From: Pseudomonas pharyngis
Lineage (GTDB): Bacteria; Pseudomonadota; Gammaproteobacteria; Pseudomonadales; Pseudomonadaceae
DNA: 64,000 nucleotides
Assembly (NCBI RefSeq): GCF_021602345.1
Contig: NZ_BQID01000002.1
Location: 248,001 to 312,000 of the forward strand
Reading direction: 5' to 3'
Positions 26,723 to 36,954 of the stretch are shown here, in pieces. The notes below the pieces were generated by a model that was given only the letters and a program-made list of their open reading frames with translations, was not told where the DNA came from and did no database searches. Numbering within the stretch: position 1 is the first letter of the stretch; every line of letters starts with the position of its first letter. A program made the translations under genes and the position numbers.

Positions 26723-27603
26723 GCGCCTTGCACTCCCAGCCAGCCTTCACGGCCTTCGAGGGCTCCGCGGTGCACGCGGCCAACGGGCAGGGTGTTGAGA
26801 AACTCGGGCAGCAAATCGCCCAACGGTTGGAAGTGAATGTTTTGCTGGCGTGCCTCGGCCAGCAGTCGACGAAAATCATCGGCCATCAGAATCCCTTCTA
26901 CTTCGGCGTGAATGGTGTAGACGTTGAGGTTTTCAGGGCGGAACCGGTCGAGGATGAAGGCGTTGAAATCCTTCGCTGCCACGCTCGGCCCTACCACTTC
27001 ATCGAAGGTCGGCAGGTCCACCGGAATCTGCGGCGCACCGACCGAGCCGTCAGACAGCAATGGGCGAAACAGCCGTTGCCCTCGGCAATCGCTGTTGTAG
27101 CGAAAGCCGAAGGCCTGCTTGGCTTCGATCACACGCTCGTCCGCACGCCAACCGGCGGCGGCCGAACACGTGACTTTTTCGCCGAGGATGTCGCTCAAGG
27201 TGTCGACGCCCTGACGGATCTGCTCGACCAGTTGCGCATCGCTCCAGCGCCCGGCATTGGCCTGCCAGCCATGGTGGTCCCAGGCGTGCAGGCCGACTTC
27301 GTGGCCGGCGGCCCGGGCCTGACGCATCAGGTGCCCGAGGTCGCGGCCGATCGGCTTGCCCGGCCAGGCCGTGCCGGCCAGCAGGATGTCCCAGCCGTAC
27401 AGGCTGGCGGCGTTGGAACGCAGCATCTTCCACAGGAACTGCGGACGGATCAGGCGCCACAGATGCCGGCCCATGTTGTCCGGGCCGACACTGAAGAAAA
27501 ATGTCGCCTTGATCTGCGCCTCGTCGAGGATGTCGAGCAGACGCGGCACGCCTTCACGGGTGCCGCGAAAGGTGTCGACGTCGATGCGCAGGCCGGCCTG
27601 CAT
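26719..27603 (-). CDS. arnD: 4-deoxy-4-formamido-L-arabinose-phosphoundecaprenol deformylase ArnD
   Basis: A 294-residue NodB-fold deformylase acting on undecaprenyl-phosphate-Ara4FN at the inner membrane. Motif 1 is [10 protein letters not shown] and the metal-binding histidines are in [18 protein letters not shown] follows. The ATG shares one base with the arnA stop (TAATG). Length and operon position are standard. Confidence 0.95.
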   Translation of the reverse strand: MQAGLRIDVDTFRGTREGVPRLLDILDEAQIKATFFFSVGPDNMGRHLWRLIRPQFLWKMLRSNAASLYGWDILLAGTAWPGKPIGRDLGHLMRQARAAGHEVGLHAWDHHGWQANAGRWSDAQLVEQIRQGVDTLSDILGEKVTCSAAAGWRADERVIEAKQAFGFRYNSDCRGQRLFRPLLSDGSVGAPQIPVDLPTFDEVVGPSVAAKDFNAFILDRFRPENLNVYTIHAEVEGILMADDFRRLLAEARQQNIHFQPLGDLLPEFLNTLPVGRVHRGALEGREGWLGVQGA

Positions 27604-29594
27604 TAACGCTTGCTCTCGATTTCGGCCATGGCCTCACGCAGGAAGAAATCCAGCGTGTTGCCGATGGTCTCGCGCATTTCCACGGTCGGCGTCCAGTCCA
27701 GCAGGCGCTTGGCGTTGGCAATGCTTGGTTTGCGGTGCTCGACATCCTGATAACCGGCGCCGTAGAACGCCTTGCTTTCCACGTCGCGGAAACCGGCGAA
27801 CGGCGGGAAGTTGGAACGCAGCGGATGAGCCTCGAACTGGCGCAGCAGCTCTTCGCCCAACTGGCGAATGCTCGCTTCGTTGTCCGGGTTGCCGATGTTG
27901 ATGATCTGGCCGTTGCAGACGTCGTTGTCGTTATCGATGATCCGCGCCAGCGCCTCGACGCCGTCGGCGATGTCGGTGAAGCAGCGTTTCTGCTCGCCGC
28001 CGTCGAACAGACGAATCGGCGTGCCTTCCACCAGATTGAGGATCAACTGGGTAATGGCGCGGGAGCTGCCGATGCGCGCCGAATCGAGGCGATCCAGCCG
28101 TGGGCCCATCCAGTTGAAGGGGCGGAACAGGGTGAAGTTCAGGCCCTTGGCGCCGTAGGCCCAGATCACCCGGTCCAGCAGTTGCTTGGACACCGAGTAG
28201 ATCCAGCGCTGTTTGTTGATCGGGCCGACGATCAGGTTCGAGCGGTCTTCGTCGAAATGCTTGTCCTGGCACATGCCATAGACTTCCGAGGTCGACGGGA
28301 AAATCACGCGCTTGTTGTACTTGACGCAGTAGCGCACCAGTTTCAGGTTTTCTTCGAAGTCGAGTTCGAACACCCGCAGCGGGTTGCGCGTGTATTCGAT
28401 CGGCGTGGCGATGGCCACCAGCGGCAGGACCACGTCGCATTTCTTGATGTGGTACTCGATCCACTCCGAGTGAATGCTGATGTCGCCTTCGACGAAGTGA
28501 AAACGCGGATGGCTGCGCAGGCGGTCGATGGCATCGGAGCCGATGTCCAGGCCATAGACTTCATAGCGCTCGTCACGCAGCAGGCGCTCGGACAAATGGT
28601 TGCCGATGAAGCCGTTGACGCCAAGGATCAGCACCCGTGTACGGCGCGGGCCACGGCCGGATTCGGCACCGCGCAGCAGCGAGCCGTCCACCAGACCCAG
28701 TTCATTGGCCAGTTGCGGGCCGCTCAGGTACAGGCCGTTGTCGTTGCGCTGGCCGGCGTTGATCACCAGCGAATCTTCACCGCAGGCGATGCGCAGCGGA
28801 TCGACGCTGATGACCCGGCCCGGCGCCTGGCCTTCGTTGCCCTTGACCACGTCGGCGTTCCACACGATCAGCTTGTGTTCGCCCACGGCGCAAAAGGCGC
28901 CGGGGTAGGGCTGAGTCACGGCCCGCACCAGGTTGAACAGTTGCTCGGCCGGTTGCGCCCAGACCAGTTTGCCGTCCGCCGGGGTACGGCGACCGAACAC
29001 GGTGGCTTTGGATTCGTCTTGAGGGGTCTCGGTGATCTTGCCCTGAAGCATCGCCGGCAGCGCGTCGCGCAACAGGTTGCTGGCGGCCGTGCGCAGTTTG
29101 CCGTGCAGGCTCAGCGCGGTGTCGCTGCGTTCGATGGCCACACGCTGCTGGGCGAGGATGGCGCCGGCGTCGGCGCGTTTGACCATACGGTGCAGGGTGA
29201 CACCGGTTTCGGTTTCGCCGTTGACCAGCACCCAGTTGGCCGGCGCGCGGCCACGGTAGCGTGGCAGCAGCGAGCCGTGCAGGTTGAATGCGCCTTTTTT
29301 GGCCAGCGCCAGCAGTGGCTCGCTCAGCAGGTTGCGGTAGTAGAACGAGAAGATGTAATCCGGGTCGAGCTTGGCGATCCGCTCGATCCACAACGGGTGG
29401 TTGGCGTCTTCCGGTGCGTGAACCGCGATGCCTTTGTTGGCGCACAGTTGCGCGACCGAGGCATAGAAGGTGTTCTCCTTCGGGTCATCGGCATGGGTGA
29501 ACACGGCCGCAATGTCGTAGCCACTGTCGAGCAGGGCTTGAATGCCGGCGCAGCCAATATCGTGGTAAGCGAAGACAACAGTTTTTGCACTCAT
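27603..29594 (-). CDS. arnA: Bifunctional UDP-glucuronate decarboxylase / UDP-Ara4N formyltransferase ArnA
   Basis: A 663-residue two-domain enzyme. The N-terminal formyltransferase (about 1-305) shows [13 protein letters not shown] with the catalytic His. The C-terminal SDR-type decarboxylase (about 315-660) begins with [12 protein letters not shown] and has STSEVYG and the YSVSKQ Tyr-Lys pair. It oxidatively decarboxylates UDP-glucuronate and, after ArnB, formylates UDP-Ara4N. Start overlaps the arnC stop by ATGA. Confidence 0.97.
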   Translation of the reverse strand: MSAKTVVFAYHDIGCAGIQALLDSGYDIAAVFTHADDPKENTFYASVAQLCANKGIAVHAPEDANHPLWIERIAKLDPDYIFSFYYRNLLSEPLLALAKKGAFNLHGSLLPRYRGRAPANWVLVNGETETGVTLHRMVKRADAGAILAQQRVAIERSDTALSLHGKLRTAASNLLRDALPAMLQGKITETPQDESKATVFGRRTPADGKLVWAQPAEQLFNLVRAVTQPYPGAFCAVGEHKLIVWNADVVKGNEGQAPGRVISVDPLRIACGEDSLVINAGQRNDNGLYLSGPQLANELGLVDGSLLRGAESGRGPRRTRVLILGVNGFIGNHLSERLLRDERYEVYGLDIGSDAIDRLRSHPRFHFVEGDISIHSEWIEYHIKKCDVVLPLVAIATPIEYTRNPLRVFELDFEENLKLVRYCVKYNKRVIFPSTSEVYGMCQDKHFDEDRSNLIVGPINKQRWIYSVSKQLLDRVIWAYGAKGLNFTLFRPFNWMGPRLDRLDSARIGSSRAITQLILNLVEGTPIRLFDGGEQKRCFTDIADGVEALARIIDNDNDVCNGQIINIGNPDNEASIRQLGEELLRQFEAHPLRSNFPPFAGFRDVESKAFYGAGYQDVEHRKPSIANAKRLLDWTPTVEMRETIGNTLDFFLREAMAEIESKR

Positions 29595-30625
29595 GAGAGA
29601 ACCTGACCGGTAGTAGAAGTTGTAGAAGCAGTAGAGGAAAGACCATCAACGGTGACCGCAGGCGCCGGAGCGGCGGGGTGGCTGCGCAGCACCTTTTCAA
29701 TGAAGAAACGCGGGCGGGCACGCACGTCGCTGTACATGCGGCCCAGGTATTCGCCGAGCAGGCCCATGCCGATGAACTGGCCGCCGGTGAACACGAACAG
29801 CACCGCGAACAGCACGAACATGCCGTCCCCGGCCCAGCCGGAACCGAAAGCCAGACGCAATACGACCAAGGCCACGGCAAACAGCATGCCGAGCCCGGCC
29901 ATGGTGAAACCGACGATGCTCAGCAGGCGCAGGGGCGTGGTGGTCATGCAGGTGATCAGGTCGAACATCAGGTTGATCAAACGCATCGGGCTGTATTTCG
30001 AGTCGCCGTGCTCGCGCTCGGCGTGGGCCACGACGATTTCGGTGGTGTGGCGGGCGAAGCTGTTGGCGAGGATCGGAATGAACGTGCTGCGTTCGCGGCA
30101 GGCGAGCATCGCGTCGATGATCGTGCGGCGGTAAGCGCGGAGCATGCAGCCGTAGTCGCTCATGGCGACGCCGGTGGAGCGTTGCACAGCGAGGTTGATG
30201 AGTTTCGACGGATAACGGCGCAGGGCCGAATCCTGACGATTGCCGCGCACAGTGCCGACGACGTCAAAGCCTTTTTCGGCCTCGGCCACCAGGCGCGGGA
30301 TTTCTTCCGGCGGGTTTTGCAGGTCAGCGTCGAGGGTGATTACCACGTCGCCCTTGCATTGCTCGAACCCGGCCATGATCGCCGCGTGCTGGCCGTAGTT
30401 GCGGTTGAGGATCACCGCAACAAACGGGCTGTCTTCGCGGCTCGCGGCTTCCTCCAGCAGGTTGGCGGACTCGTCGCGGCTGCCATCGTCTACAAGGACG
30501 ATTTCGTAGTCATGGCGCAGCATCTGGCACGCAGCCTCGGTGCGACGCAGCAGTTCCGGCAGGCTGTCCTGTTCGTTGTAGACCGGGATGACGATCGACA
30601 CGCAACGGATTGGGTAAGGTTTCAC
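29591..30625 (-). CDS. arnC: Undecaprenyl-phosphate 4-deoxy-4-formamido-L-arabinose transferase ArnC
   Basis: A 344-residue family-2 glycosyltransferase with the N-terminal nucleotide-sugar site (VDDGSRDES and [11 protein letters not shown]) and two C-terminal membrane helices around residues 235-300. It loads Ara4FN onto undecaprenyl phosphate. The start is GTG at 30625, overlapping the arnB stop as GTGA. Confidence 0.95.
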   Translation of the reverse strand: MKPYPIRCVSIVIPVYNEQDSLPELLRRTEAACQMLRHDYEIVLVDDGSRDESANLLEEAASREDSPFVAVILNRNYGQHAAIMAGFEQCKGDVVITLDADLQNPPEEIPRLVAEAEKGFDVVGTVRGNRQDSALRRYPSKLINLAVQRSTGVAMSDYGCMLRAYRRTIIDAMLACRERSTFIPILANSFARHTTEIVVAHAEREHGDSKYSPMRLINLMFDLITCMTTTPLRLLSIVGFTMAGLGMLFAVALVVLRLAFGSGWAGDGMFVLFAVLFVFTGGQFIGMGLLGEYLGRMYSDVRARPRFFIEKVLRSHPAAPAPAVTVDGLSSTASTTSTTGQVLS

Positions 30626-31770
30626 GGGCGTTTATCCATAAGGTTGGCGATGGCGCCGACCACGCGATCAAGGTCCTGATCGGTCATGTCGGGGAACAAC
30701 GGAATCGAACACAGCCGCGCCGAGTTCCATTCGGTGTCGGGCAGATACAGGTCGGGGTCACGCTGGCGGTACCAGGTGTGCAGGTGGGTGGCGATAAAGT
30801 GGATGCCGGTGCCGATGCCCTGATCCTGCAAACCCTTCATGAAGGCCTCGCGGTCCATGCCGCAGCGCTCGCTGTCGATACGCAGGATGAACAGGTGCCA
30901 GGCGTGGGTTTGCGCGTAGGCAGGCACAGCCAGCGGTTGCACCGGCAGGCCTTCGAGTTTTTGCAGGTATTGCGTGGCCAGTTCGGTGCGGCGGGCGTTG
31001 ATCGCGTCCAGGCGCTCGAGTTGCACCAGGGCAATCGCGGCGTTGATGTCGGCCAGGTTGTACTTGAAGCCTGGCTCCATGACCTGGGCCTGAGGCTTGC
31101 GGCCACCGGTCAGACGATCGTAGGCATCGACGCCCAGACCGTGGAATTTCAGCATGCGTACACGGCTGGCCAGTGCTTCGTCGTCGGTGACGAACATCGC
31201 CCCTTCGGCGCAGGTCATGTTCTTGATCGCGTGGAACGAAAAGATCGCGGTGCCTTGTGAGCCCACATGGCGACCCTTGTAGCGGGTGCCAGCGGCATGG
31301 GCGGCGTCTTCGATCACGGCGATGCCGTGCTTGTCGGCCAGCGCGTAGAGCGGGTCGAGATCGAACGCTGCGCCGGCGTAATGCACGGGAATGATTGCTT
31401 TGGTACGCGGGGTAATGGCGGCTTCGATGCGCGCGGCGTCGGTCATCAGGGTGTCGCGGTCGACATCGACGAACACCGGCGTGGCGCCGAGCAGCGAGAT
31501 CATGTTGGCGGTTGACACCCAGGTCTGCGAAGGGGTGATGACTTCATCGCCGGGGCCGATTCCCAATGCCAGCAACGTTACATGCATGGCACCGGTGGCC
31601 GAGGAAAGTGCCACGGCATGACGACTGCCGACGTACTGGGCAAACTGTTCTTCTAGGGCCTGGTTTTTCGGCCCGGTGGTGATCCAGCCGGAGCGCAGGA
31701 CTTGCTCCACGGCGGCAATTTCTTCATCACCGATACTGGGGCGGGAGAAGGGGAGAAACGCCTGACTCAT
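30622..31770 (-). CDS. arnB: UDP-4-amino-4-deoxy-L-arabinose aminotransferase ArnB
   Basis: A 382-residue DegT/DnrJ/EryC1-type PLP aminotransferase. The PLP lysine is in [13 protein letters not shown]. It converts UDP-L-Ara4O to UDP-L-Ara4N with glutamate as donor. The ATG at 31770 ([11 protein letters not shown]) has GAGG about 7 bases upstream; an extension of 18 codons upstream is not supported. It is the first gene of the nine-gene operon arnBCADTEF-ugd-PMT. Confidence 0.96.
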   Translation of the reverse strand: MSQAFLPFSRPSIGDEEIAAVEQVLRSGWITTGPKNQALEEQFAQYVGSRHAVALSSATGAMHVTLLALGIGPGDEVITPSQTWVSTANMISLLGATPVFVDVDRDTLMTDAARIEAAITPRTKAIIPVHYAGAAFDLDPLYALADKHGIAVIEDAAHAAGTRYKGRHVGSQGTAIFSFHAIKNMTCAEGAMFVTDDEALASRVRMLKFHGLGVDAYDRLTGGRKPQAQVMEPGFKYNLADINAAIALVQLERLDAINARRTELATQYLQKLEGLPVQPLAVPAYAQTHAWHLFILRIDSERCGMDREAFMKGLQDQGIGTGIHFIATHLHTWYRQRDPDLYLPDTEWNSARLCSIPLFPDMTDQDLDRVVGAIANLMDKRP

Positions 31771-32153
31771 GCACACCTCATTGCAAAGAAAAAAGAAATA
31801 GATCCATTGAAAGGTTGGATCCAATCAAAGCGTAGACGCGAAAAAATGCTTTGCATCAATAAGTTGCCAAGACGACATAACGTCGGGTTCGGTTGACTTT
31901 TCAGGCATTGCCCGGCAGCTTGGGCGGCGCCGGCACAGGACTCAGTGGAATTAAGGTTATGCCCGTTTTTGTGAAAGGAACATGAAAAACCGGTCGGCGA
32001 ATCGTTTATCTGAAACCCATACAGCCACTGTTCAGACTTCTACCGTTTATCGCGGTTTTTAGTAGAAAAGTCCTACGGAAGTGTTCCCCTTATATTAAGA
32101 ATGTTGCAGTTGTTAGTTGCTGTGTTGAACTGTTTTTACTCAAGGCCCGACGT
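31771..32153. promoter_or_regulatory. Divergent region between arnB and the tyrosine recombinase gene
   Basis: 383 bp with no coding frame. It should hold the arn promoter on the minus strand and the recombinase promoter on the plus strand. The right part is A+T rich; TATATT at about 32092-32097 could be a -10 box for the recombinase. No clear PmrA repeat (CTTAAG-type) or PhoP direct repeat (GTTTA-type, 11-base spacing) was found for arn, although GTTTA half-sites occur at about 32006 and 32044. Confidence 0.4.
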
Positions 32154-33092
32154 TTGATTGACTTACCCGTTGCATCCCCCGACCCCCTGAAAACCAACCC
32201 GATGACCGTGTATCTGGCGCGTCTGGCTCCCTCCAGCCAACTCACCATGCGGTACGTTTTACAAGATGCCGCCGACCGTCTCGGTTTCGAAGACATGAAC
32301 GTCGAAGAAATTCCCTGGCATGCGCTGCAACCGGAAGATGTGGTTGCATTAGTCGCTGCATTGCGCGCCGATAATTACGCACCGAATACTTCTTCGCTGT
32401 ATGTAAACGCCATTCGCGGTGTGATGAATGAAGCCTGGCGCATGAGTCTTATCAGCCAGGAACATCTATTGAAGATGCGCTCGGTCAAAGGCATTGCCGG
32501 CACGCGACTGTCCCAGGGGCGCAATCTGAAGCGCACGCTGATTCATGAATTGATGGAAGTCTGCGCCGCTGATCCGCGACCACAGGGTTTGCGCGATGCG
32601 GCGGTGATTGCGCTGTTGTACGGCACTGGCATGCGCAAGTCGGAGTCGGTGGATCTGGATCTCAATCAGGTCGATTTCAACGAGCGCAGTTTGTGTGTCA
32701 CCGCCAAGGGCAATAAACAACTGATCAAATACGCGCCGGCGTGGGCGTTCGCCAAACTGAATGCCTGGCTGGAGTTTCGTCGTTCGGAACTCAAGGAGGG
32801 CGAGAGCGACGACGCGTTTCTGTTCAACCGCATTCGCCGTGGCAGCCACATCACCCGCGAGCGCATTACCAAGCACGCGATCTATTACATCGCCCGCCAG
32901 CGCGGCACCCAGGTCGGGGTGAAGATCATGCCCCATGATTTCCGCCGTTCGTTCATCACACGGGTGATCGAGGAGCATGACCTGTCGATTGCCCAGAAGC
33001 TCGCCCACCACAGCAATATCCAGACGACCGCCAACTACGACGTGCGCGACGACAACGAGCGGCGCCGCGCGGTGGATCGCTTCGACCTGTAG
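32154..33092 (+). CDS. Tyrosine recombinase (XerC/D-like integrase), orphan
   Basis: A 312-residue tyrosine recombinase with an N-terminal core-binding SAM-like domain (about 15-110) and a C-terminal catalytic domain. All active-site residues appear to be present: R161, K185, H261, R264, H285 and the nucleophile Y295 (motifs TGMRKSE, HDFRRSF, LAHHSNIQTTANYD). Counting is from a TTG start at 32154; an ATG at codon 17 is the main alternative. It has no excisionase, phage gene or tRNA attachment site nearby and is convergent with the iron ABC operon, whose stop directly abuts its own. Its target site is unknown. Confidence 0.85.
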   Translation: MIDLPVASPDPLKTNPMTVYLARLAPSSQLTMRYVLQDAADRLGFEDMNVEEIPWHALQPEDVVALVAALRADNYAPNTSSLYVNAIRGVMNEAWRMSLISQEHLLKMRSVKGIAGTRLSQGRNLKRTLIHELMEVCAADPRPQGLRDAAVIALLYGTGMRKSESVDLDLNQVDFNERSLCVTAKGNKQLIKYAPAWAFAKLNAWLEFRRSELKEGESDDAFLFNRIRRGSHITRERITKHAIYYIARQRGTQVGVKIMPHDFRRSFITRVIEEHDLSIAQKLAHHSNIQTTANYDVRDDNERRRAVDRFDL

Positions 33093-34145
33093 TCAGGGCG
33101 TTGCAAAGACGTGGGCCGCCCCCAGAATGGACAATTGCACGGCGCTGCCGGCCGGTGGCGCGTGCATGCCGGAGCTGCGCACCAGCAGTGAGCGACCGGG
33201 GCTGGCTTGCGCGCGCAGCTCCACCGTCAGGGTGCAGACGTTGCCGCCAAAGTCTCGATCCGTCACCACTGCGTGGCAGCCGTCCGGGTCGGCGGGAATG
33301 TCCGAGAGTTGCAGTTGCTCGGGCCGCAGCATGATCTGCGCGGCGCCGGAAAACCCGTTGCTGTTGACCATCGCCCGGCCCAGGTCGCAGTGCGCCCAGC
33401 CGGCTTCGATCCGGGCGGGCATGACCACGGCTTCGCCGAGAAAATGCGCAGTTTGCTCATCGTTGGGGTAGCGGTAGAGGTCCATCGGATGGCCCGACTG
33501 CACCAGACGCCCGTCACGCATGACCGCCAACTGATCGGCGAACGACAGCGCTTCGCCCTGATCGTGGGTCACCAGAATCGTGGTCACGCCGGCATCCTCC
33601 AGCAGGCGCGCGACCATTTTGCGCATGGCGCCGCGCAGGCCGGTGTCGAGGGCGGAAAAGGGTTCGTCGAGCAGCATCAGGCGTGGACGTTGGGCCAGTG
33701 CCCGGGCGAGGGACACCCGCTGCTGTTGGCCGCCGGACAACTCGTGGGGCCAGCGTGTGGCCATGTCGGCGTTCAGGGCGACGTTGTCCATCAGCGCCTG
33801 AATACGTTCGGCTCTGGCGCTGCCGGTTTCTGCCAAGCCGAAACCGATGTTGTCGGCCACGGTCATGTGCGGGAACAGCGCGCCGTCCTGCGGCACGTAA
33901 CCGATCTGCCGCTGATACGCGGGCACGGCGTGGGTGCGGTCGACCAGGGTCTGGCCGTTGAGCGTCAGACTGCCGGCGTCGGGGAATTCGAACCCGGCGA
34001 TCATCCGCAACAGGGTGGTCTTGCCGGAGCCCGAAGGGCCGACGATTACCGTGCGGCTGCCGGTCGGGACGGACAGGTTGATGGAGTCCAGCGCCGTTTG
34101 TGCGCCGAAGGATTTGCTGAGATTGATGATGTCGAGAGCGTTCAT
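33093..34145 (-). CDS. Iron(III)-type ABC transporter, ATP-binding protein
   Basis: A 350-residue ATPase of the FbpC type. Walker [10 protein letters not shown] starts at residue 36, then [16 protein letters not shown] and [14 protein letters not shown]-terminal OB-like regulatory domain of about 110 residues (MLRPEQLQL) is typical of the iron/spermidine/sulfate group. The ATG overlaps the permease stop by ATGA. It is the last gene of the three-gene transporter operon. Confidence 0.9.
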   Translation of the reverse strand: MNALDIINLSKSFGAQTALDSINLSVPTGSRTVIVGPSGSGKTTLLRMIAGFEFPDAGSLTLNGQTLVDRTHAVPAYQRQIGYVPQDGALFPHMTVADNIGFGLAETGSARAERIQALMDNVALNADMATRWPHELSGGQQQRVSLARALAQRPRLMLLDEPFSALDTGLRGAMRKMVARLLEDAGVTTILVTHDQGEALSFADQLAVMRDGRLVQSGHPMDLYRYPNDEQTAHFLGEAVVMPARIEAGWAHCDLGRAMVNSNGFSGAAQIMLRPEQLQLSDIPADPDGCHAVVTDRDFGGNVCTLTVELRAQASPGRSLLVRSSGMHAPPAGSAVQLSILGAAHVFATP

Positions 34146-35737
34146 CGGCCGGCACTGCGCCTGGATTGGTGATAGAGGATGGCCGTGAGCGGCAGCGACA
34201 GCAGCACCATCAGCAGTGCGTAAGGCGCTGCGGCGGCGTAGTCGATTTCGCTGGTCATGGCCCAGAAACCGGTGGCCAGGGTGCGCGTGCCGTTGGGCGC
34301 GAGCAGCAGGGTCGCGGTCAGTTCATTGGTGATCGCCAGAAACACTAGCGCTGCGCCCGCCGCCGCACCGGGTGCAGCGAGGCGCAAGGTAATCAGCCAC
34401 AGGGCGCGCAACGGTGAGCGACCAAGGCTTTGTGCGATGTTTTCCAGCTCCACCGGGGCCTGTGCAAACCCGGCGCGCAGGCTGACCAGCGCGCGGGGCA
34501 GGAACATCAGCAGGTAGGCCAGCAGCACGGTAATGGTGGTCTGGTAGATCGGTCGGGCGAAATGGATGGTCACGGTGACCAGCGCCAGCGCCACGACAAT
34601 CCCCGGCAGTGCGCTGGTGATGTAGTTGCAGCCTTCGAGCAGGCGTTGCAGTTTGCCGGGGGCGCGGATCGACAGCCATGCAATCGGGATTGCCGCCAGA
34701 CTGGTCAACAGCGCGCCGGCCACGCCGAATGACAGGGTCTGAAGCAATGCCGGCAGCAGTTCTTCGCCTTGCCAGACCTCGGCACCGCCGGCGATCAGCC
34801 ATTTGCCCAACGTCAGCATCGGCACGCCGAGGGCCAGCAGGCAGGTCACGCCTTGCAGGCACAATCCCAGCGCGGTAGTGCGTCGTTGCAGGCGCACGGT
34901 GCGTTGTTCGCGAGCGCTACCGGAGCCGACGCGGGCGTATCGCGCATGACCACGGGCGCCGGATTCCACCACCAGCATCGCCAGGCAGCACAACGCCAGA
35001 ACACTGGCGAGCATGTTGGCGGCCGGGCCGTTAAAGGTCGATTTGAACTGGTCGAAGATCGCCGTGGTGAAGGTGTCGAAACGGATCATTGCGTACAGGC
35101 CATATTCGGCCAGCAGATGCAGGCCGACCAGCAACGCACCGCCGCAGATCGCCAGCCGCAGTTGCGGCAACACCACCCGGAAAAATACCGCCCATGGCTT
35201 GAGGCCGAGGGATTCGGCGACGTCTTCAATCGCTGGATCGAGACGACGTAACGTCGCCGCAATCGGCAGATAGAGGAACGGAAAATAGGCGATCACCGAC
35301 ACCAGCACCCCGGCCGGTAATCCATTGATCGACGGAATCAGGCTGACCCACGCGTAGCTGTGCACGAACGCCGGCACCGCCAGCGGCGCCACCGCCAGCA
35401 ATGACCAAAGCCGTCGCCCCGGCAGATCGGTGCGCTCGGTCAGCCAGGCCAGGGTGGTGCCGAGCACGATGCAGATCGGCAGCGTGATCAGGACCAGCAA
35501 CACAGTGTTGATCAGCAACTCGGCGACCCGCGGACGGAAGATCAAGGCTTCGATGGTCGCCCAGCCGGTGTACCACGACACGCCGACCACAAAACCGATC
35601 GGCAGCAGCGACAACAGCGACACCGCGATGGCCAGCACGACCACCCACGGACTTCCGCGCCCATTGAGGGCGCGGGGCCGGCGTGACAAATGGGCGGAGG
35701 GCGCCGCAGCGATCCCCGCCGGTAGAGTTTCAGGCAT
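34142..35737 (-). CDS. Iron(III)-type ABC transporter, permease
   Basis: A 531-residue fused double-permease of the FbpB type with about twelve helices and two EAA-like loops ([20 protein letters not shown] and [20 protein letters not shown]). One chain therefore supplies both membrane halves. The ATG at 35737 follows the binding-protein stop by three bases; a TTG directly before it is also in frame. Confidence 0.9.
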   Translation of the reverse strand: MPETLPAGIAAAPSAHLSRRPRALNGRGSPWVVVLAIAVSLLSLLPIGFVVGVSWYTGWATIEALIFRPRVAELLINTVLLVLITLPICIVLGTTLAWLTERTDLPGRRLWSLLAVAPLAVPAFVHSYAWVSLIPSINGLPAGVLVSVIAYFPFLYLPIAATLRRLDPAIEDVAESLGLKPWAVFFRVVLPQLRLAICGGALLVGLHLLAEYGLYAMIRFDTFTTAIFDQFKSTFNGPAANMLASVLALCCLAMLVVESGARGHARYARVGSGSAREQRTVRLQRRTTALGLCLQGVTCLLALGVPMLTLGKWLIAGGAEVWQGEELLPALLQTLSFGVAGALLTSLAAIPIAWLSIRAPGKLQRLLEGCNYITSALPGIVVALALVTVTIHFARPIYQTTITVLLAYLLMFLPRALVSLRAGFAQAPVELENIAQSLGRSPLRALWLITLRLAAPGAAAGAALVFLAITNELTATLLLAPNGTRTLATGFWAMTSEIDYAAAAPYALLMVLLSLPLTAILYHQSRRSAGR

Positions 35738-35740
35738 CAA

Positions 35741-36754
35741 TTACAGCAGTCCTGCCTGGGTCATCAGTTCGACTGCTTTCTTGCTGTCGAGCTTCGATGC
35801 ATCGACTTTCGGCGCGTCCAGGTCCTTCAACGGCACCAGTTTTGGGTTGGAAGCAGTGTCCTTGCCCACGGCGTATTCAAAGGAATTGCCGGTGCGCAGC
35901 ACTTCCTGGCCTTGTTTGCCGGTGATGTACTGGAGGAATTTCTGCGCCTCCTCCTGGTGTTTGCTGGAAGCCAGCACGCCGCCGCCGGAAATGCTCACGA
36001 ACGCGCCCGGGTCCTGATGCTTGAAGTAGTGCAGGGCAGTGTTCTTGCTGTTTTCGCCGGTCTTGGCCTGATCGACGAATGCGTAATAGTGGTAGATCAC
36101 GCCGCTGTCCACCTGGCCGGCGTTCACCGCTTTGAGCACCGAGCTGTTGCCACGATAGGCGGTGAAGTTGGCTTTCATGCCCTTGAGCCATTCGAGGGTG
36201 GCGGCTTCGCCTTTCTGTTCCAGCACGGCGGCGACGATGGCCTGGAAATCCGCACCGGCAGGCGACGCGGCCCAGCGACCTTTCCAGGCTGGGCTCGCGA
36301 GGTCCATCAGGGATTTGGGCAGGTCCTTTTCCGGCAGTTTGGCCGGGTTATAGACGAACACCGTGGAGCGCGCGGCGATACCGACCCATTGGCCGTGGGC
36401 CGGGCGATACGCCGCGTCGACTTGCTCAAGAGTCGCCGGAGCCACCGGCGCGAACAGCTTGGCGTTGTCCACCAGCACCATGGCCGGGGAGTTTTCCGTC
36501 AGGAATACGTCGGCAGGAGAAGACGCGCCTTCCTGGACAATCTGGTTGCCCATTTCCGTGTCGTCGCCGTTGCGCACGGTGACCGGGATCCCGGTTTCCT
36601 CGGTGAAGCCGGCGACCCATGCCTTGGTCAGGGTTTCGTGCTGGGCGTTGTAGACCACAAGGCCGACGGAGTCGGCGGCAAACACCTGACCGGCCGCGAG
36701 CAGCGCAGTCGCCAGCGCGGCCTGTTTCAGAAAGGACGGAAGGGATGGACTCAT
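35741..36754 (-). CDS. Iron(III)-type ABC transporter, periplasmic binding protein
   Basis: A 337-residue FbpA-like binding protein. The signal peptide spans about residues 1-26 (QAALATALLAAGQVFA before ADSVGLV). GVIYHYYA carries the paired tyrosines that ligate ferric iron in this family. AGGAG lies about 12 bases before the ATG. It is the first gene of the operon, and a Fur-like palindrome lies about 60 bp upstream. Ferric iron is the likely cargo, though related proteins bind other anions or organophosphates. Confidence 0.9.
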   Translation of the reverse strand: MSPSLPSFLKQAALATALLAAGQVFAADSVGLVVYNAQHETLTKAWVAGFTEETGIPVTVRNGDDTEMGNQIVQEGASSPADVFLTENSPAMVLVDNAKLFAPVAPATLEQVDAAYRPAHGQWVGIAARSTVFVYNPAKLPEKDLPKSLMDLASPAWKGRWAASPAGADFQAIVAAVLEQKGEAATLEWLKGMKANFTAYRGNSSVLKAVNAGQVDSGVIYHYYAFVDQAKTGENSKNTALHYFKHQDPGAFVSISGGGVLASSKHQEEAQKFLQYITGKQGQEVLRTGNSFEYAVGKDTASNPKLVPLKDLDAPKVDASKLDSKKAVELMTQAGLL

Positions 36755-36809
36755 GGCGGGGGCAGCTCCTGTTTTTAGACGTTATGGGCAAGCATTCGCG
36801 GGAGTTTCA

Positions 36810-36826
36810 ATGCGAATGATTTGCAT
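36810..36826 (-). promoter_or_regulatory. Candidate Fur box upstream of the iron ABC operon
   Basis: ATGCGAATGATTTGCAT is a near-perfect inverted repeat (one mismatch) of the 6-1-6 kind seen in Fur sites, centred on a G between AAT and ATT. It lies about 56-72 bp before the binding-protein start. A further CATTCGC/GCGAATG pair overlaps it. The rest of this 200-bp gap (36755-36954) has no gene. Confidence 0.45.
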
Positions 36827-36954
36827 ATGTTGGCTGGCTGGCAATGTAGAGAGGCAAATGAGAAAAAAACGTCAAAACAACCGTTAATACATGTCATTGC
36901 CATTCAGGTTAGCAGTCACTCGGCGGGGACGCCGGGCGAACCCGGCGCCGTCTT

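Noticed and set aside
25115-29606. Long plus-strand open frames opposite arnT, arnD and arnA
   Set aside because: Shadow frames of strongly supported arn genes; low-complexity Q/R/H-rich translations without domains.
31771-32153. PmrA or PhoP boxes upstream of arnB
   Set aside because: Only half-sites were found; the required spaced repeats are not present.
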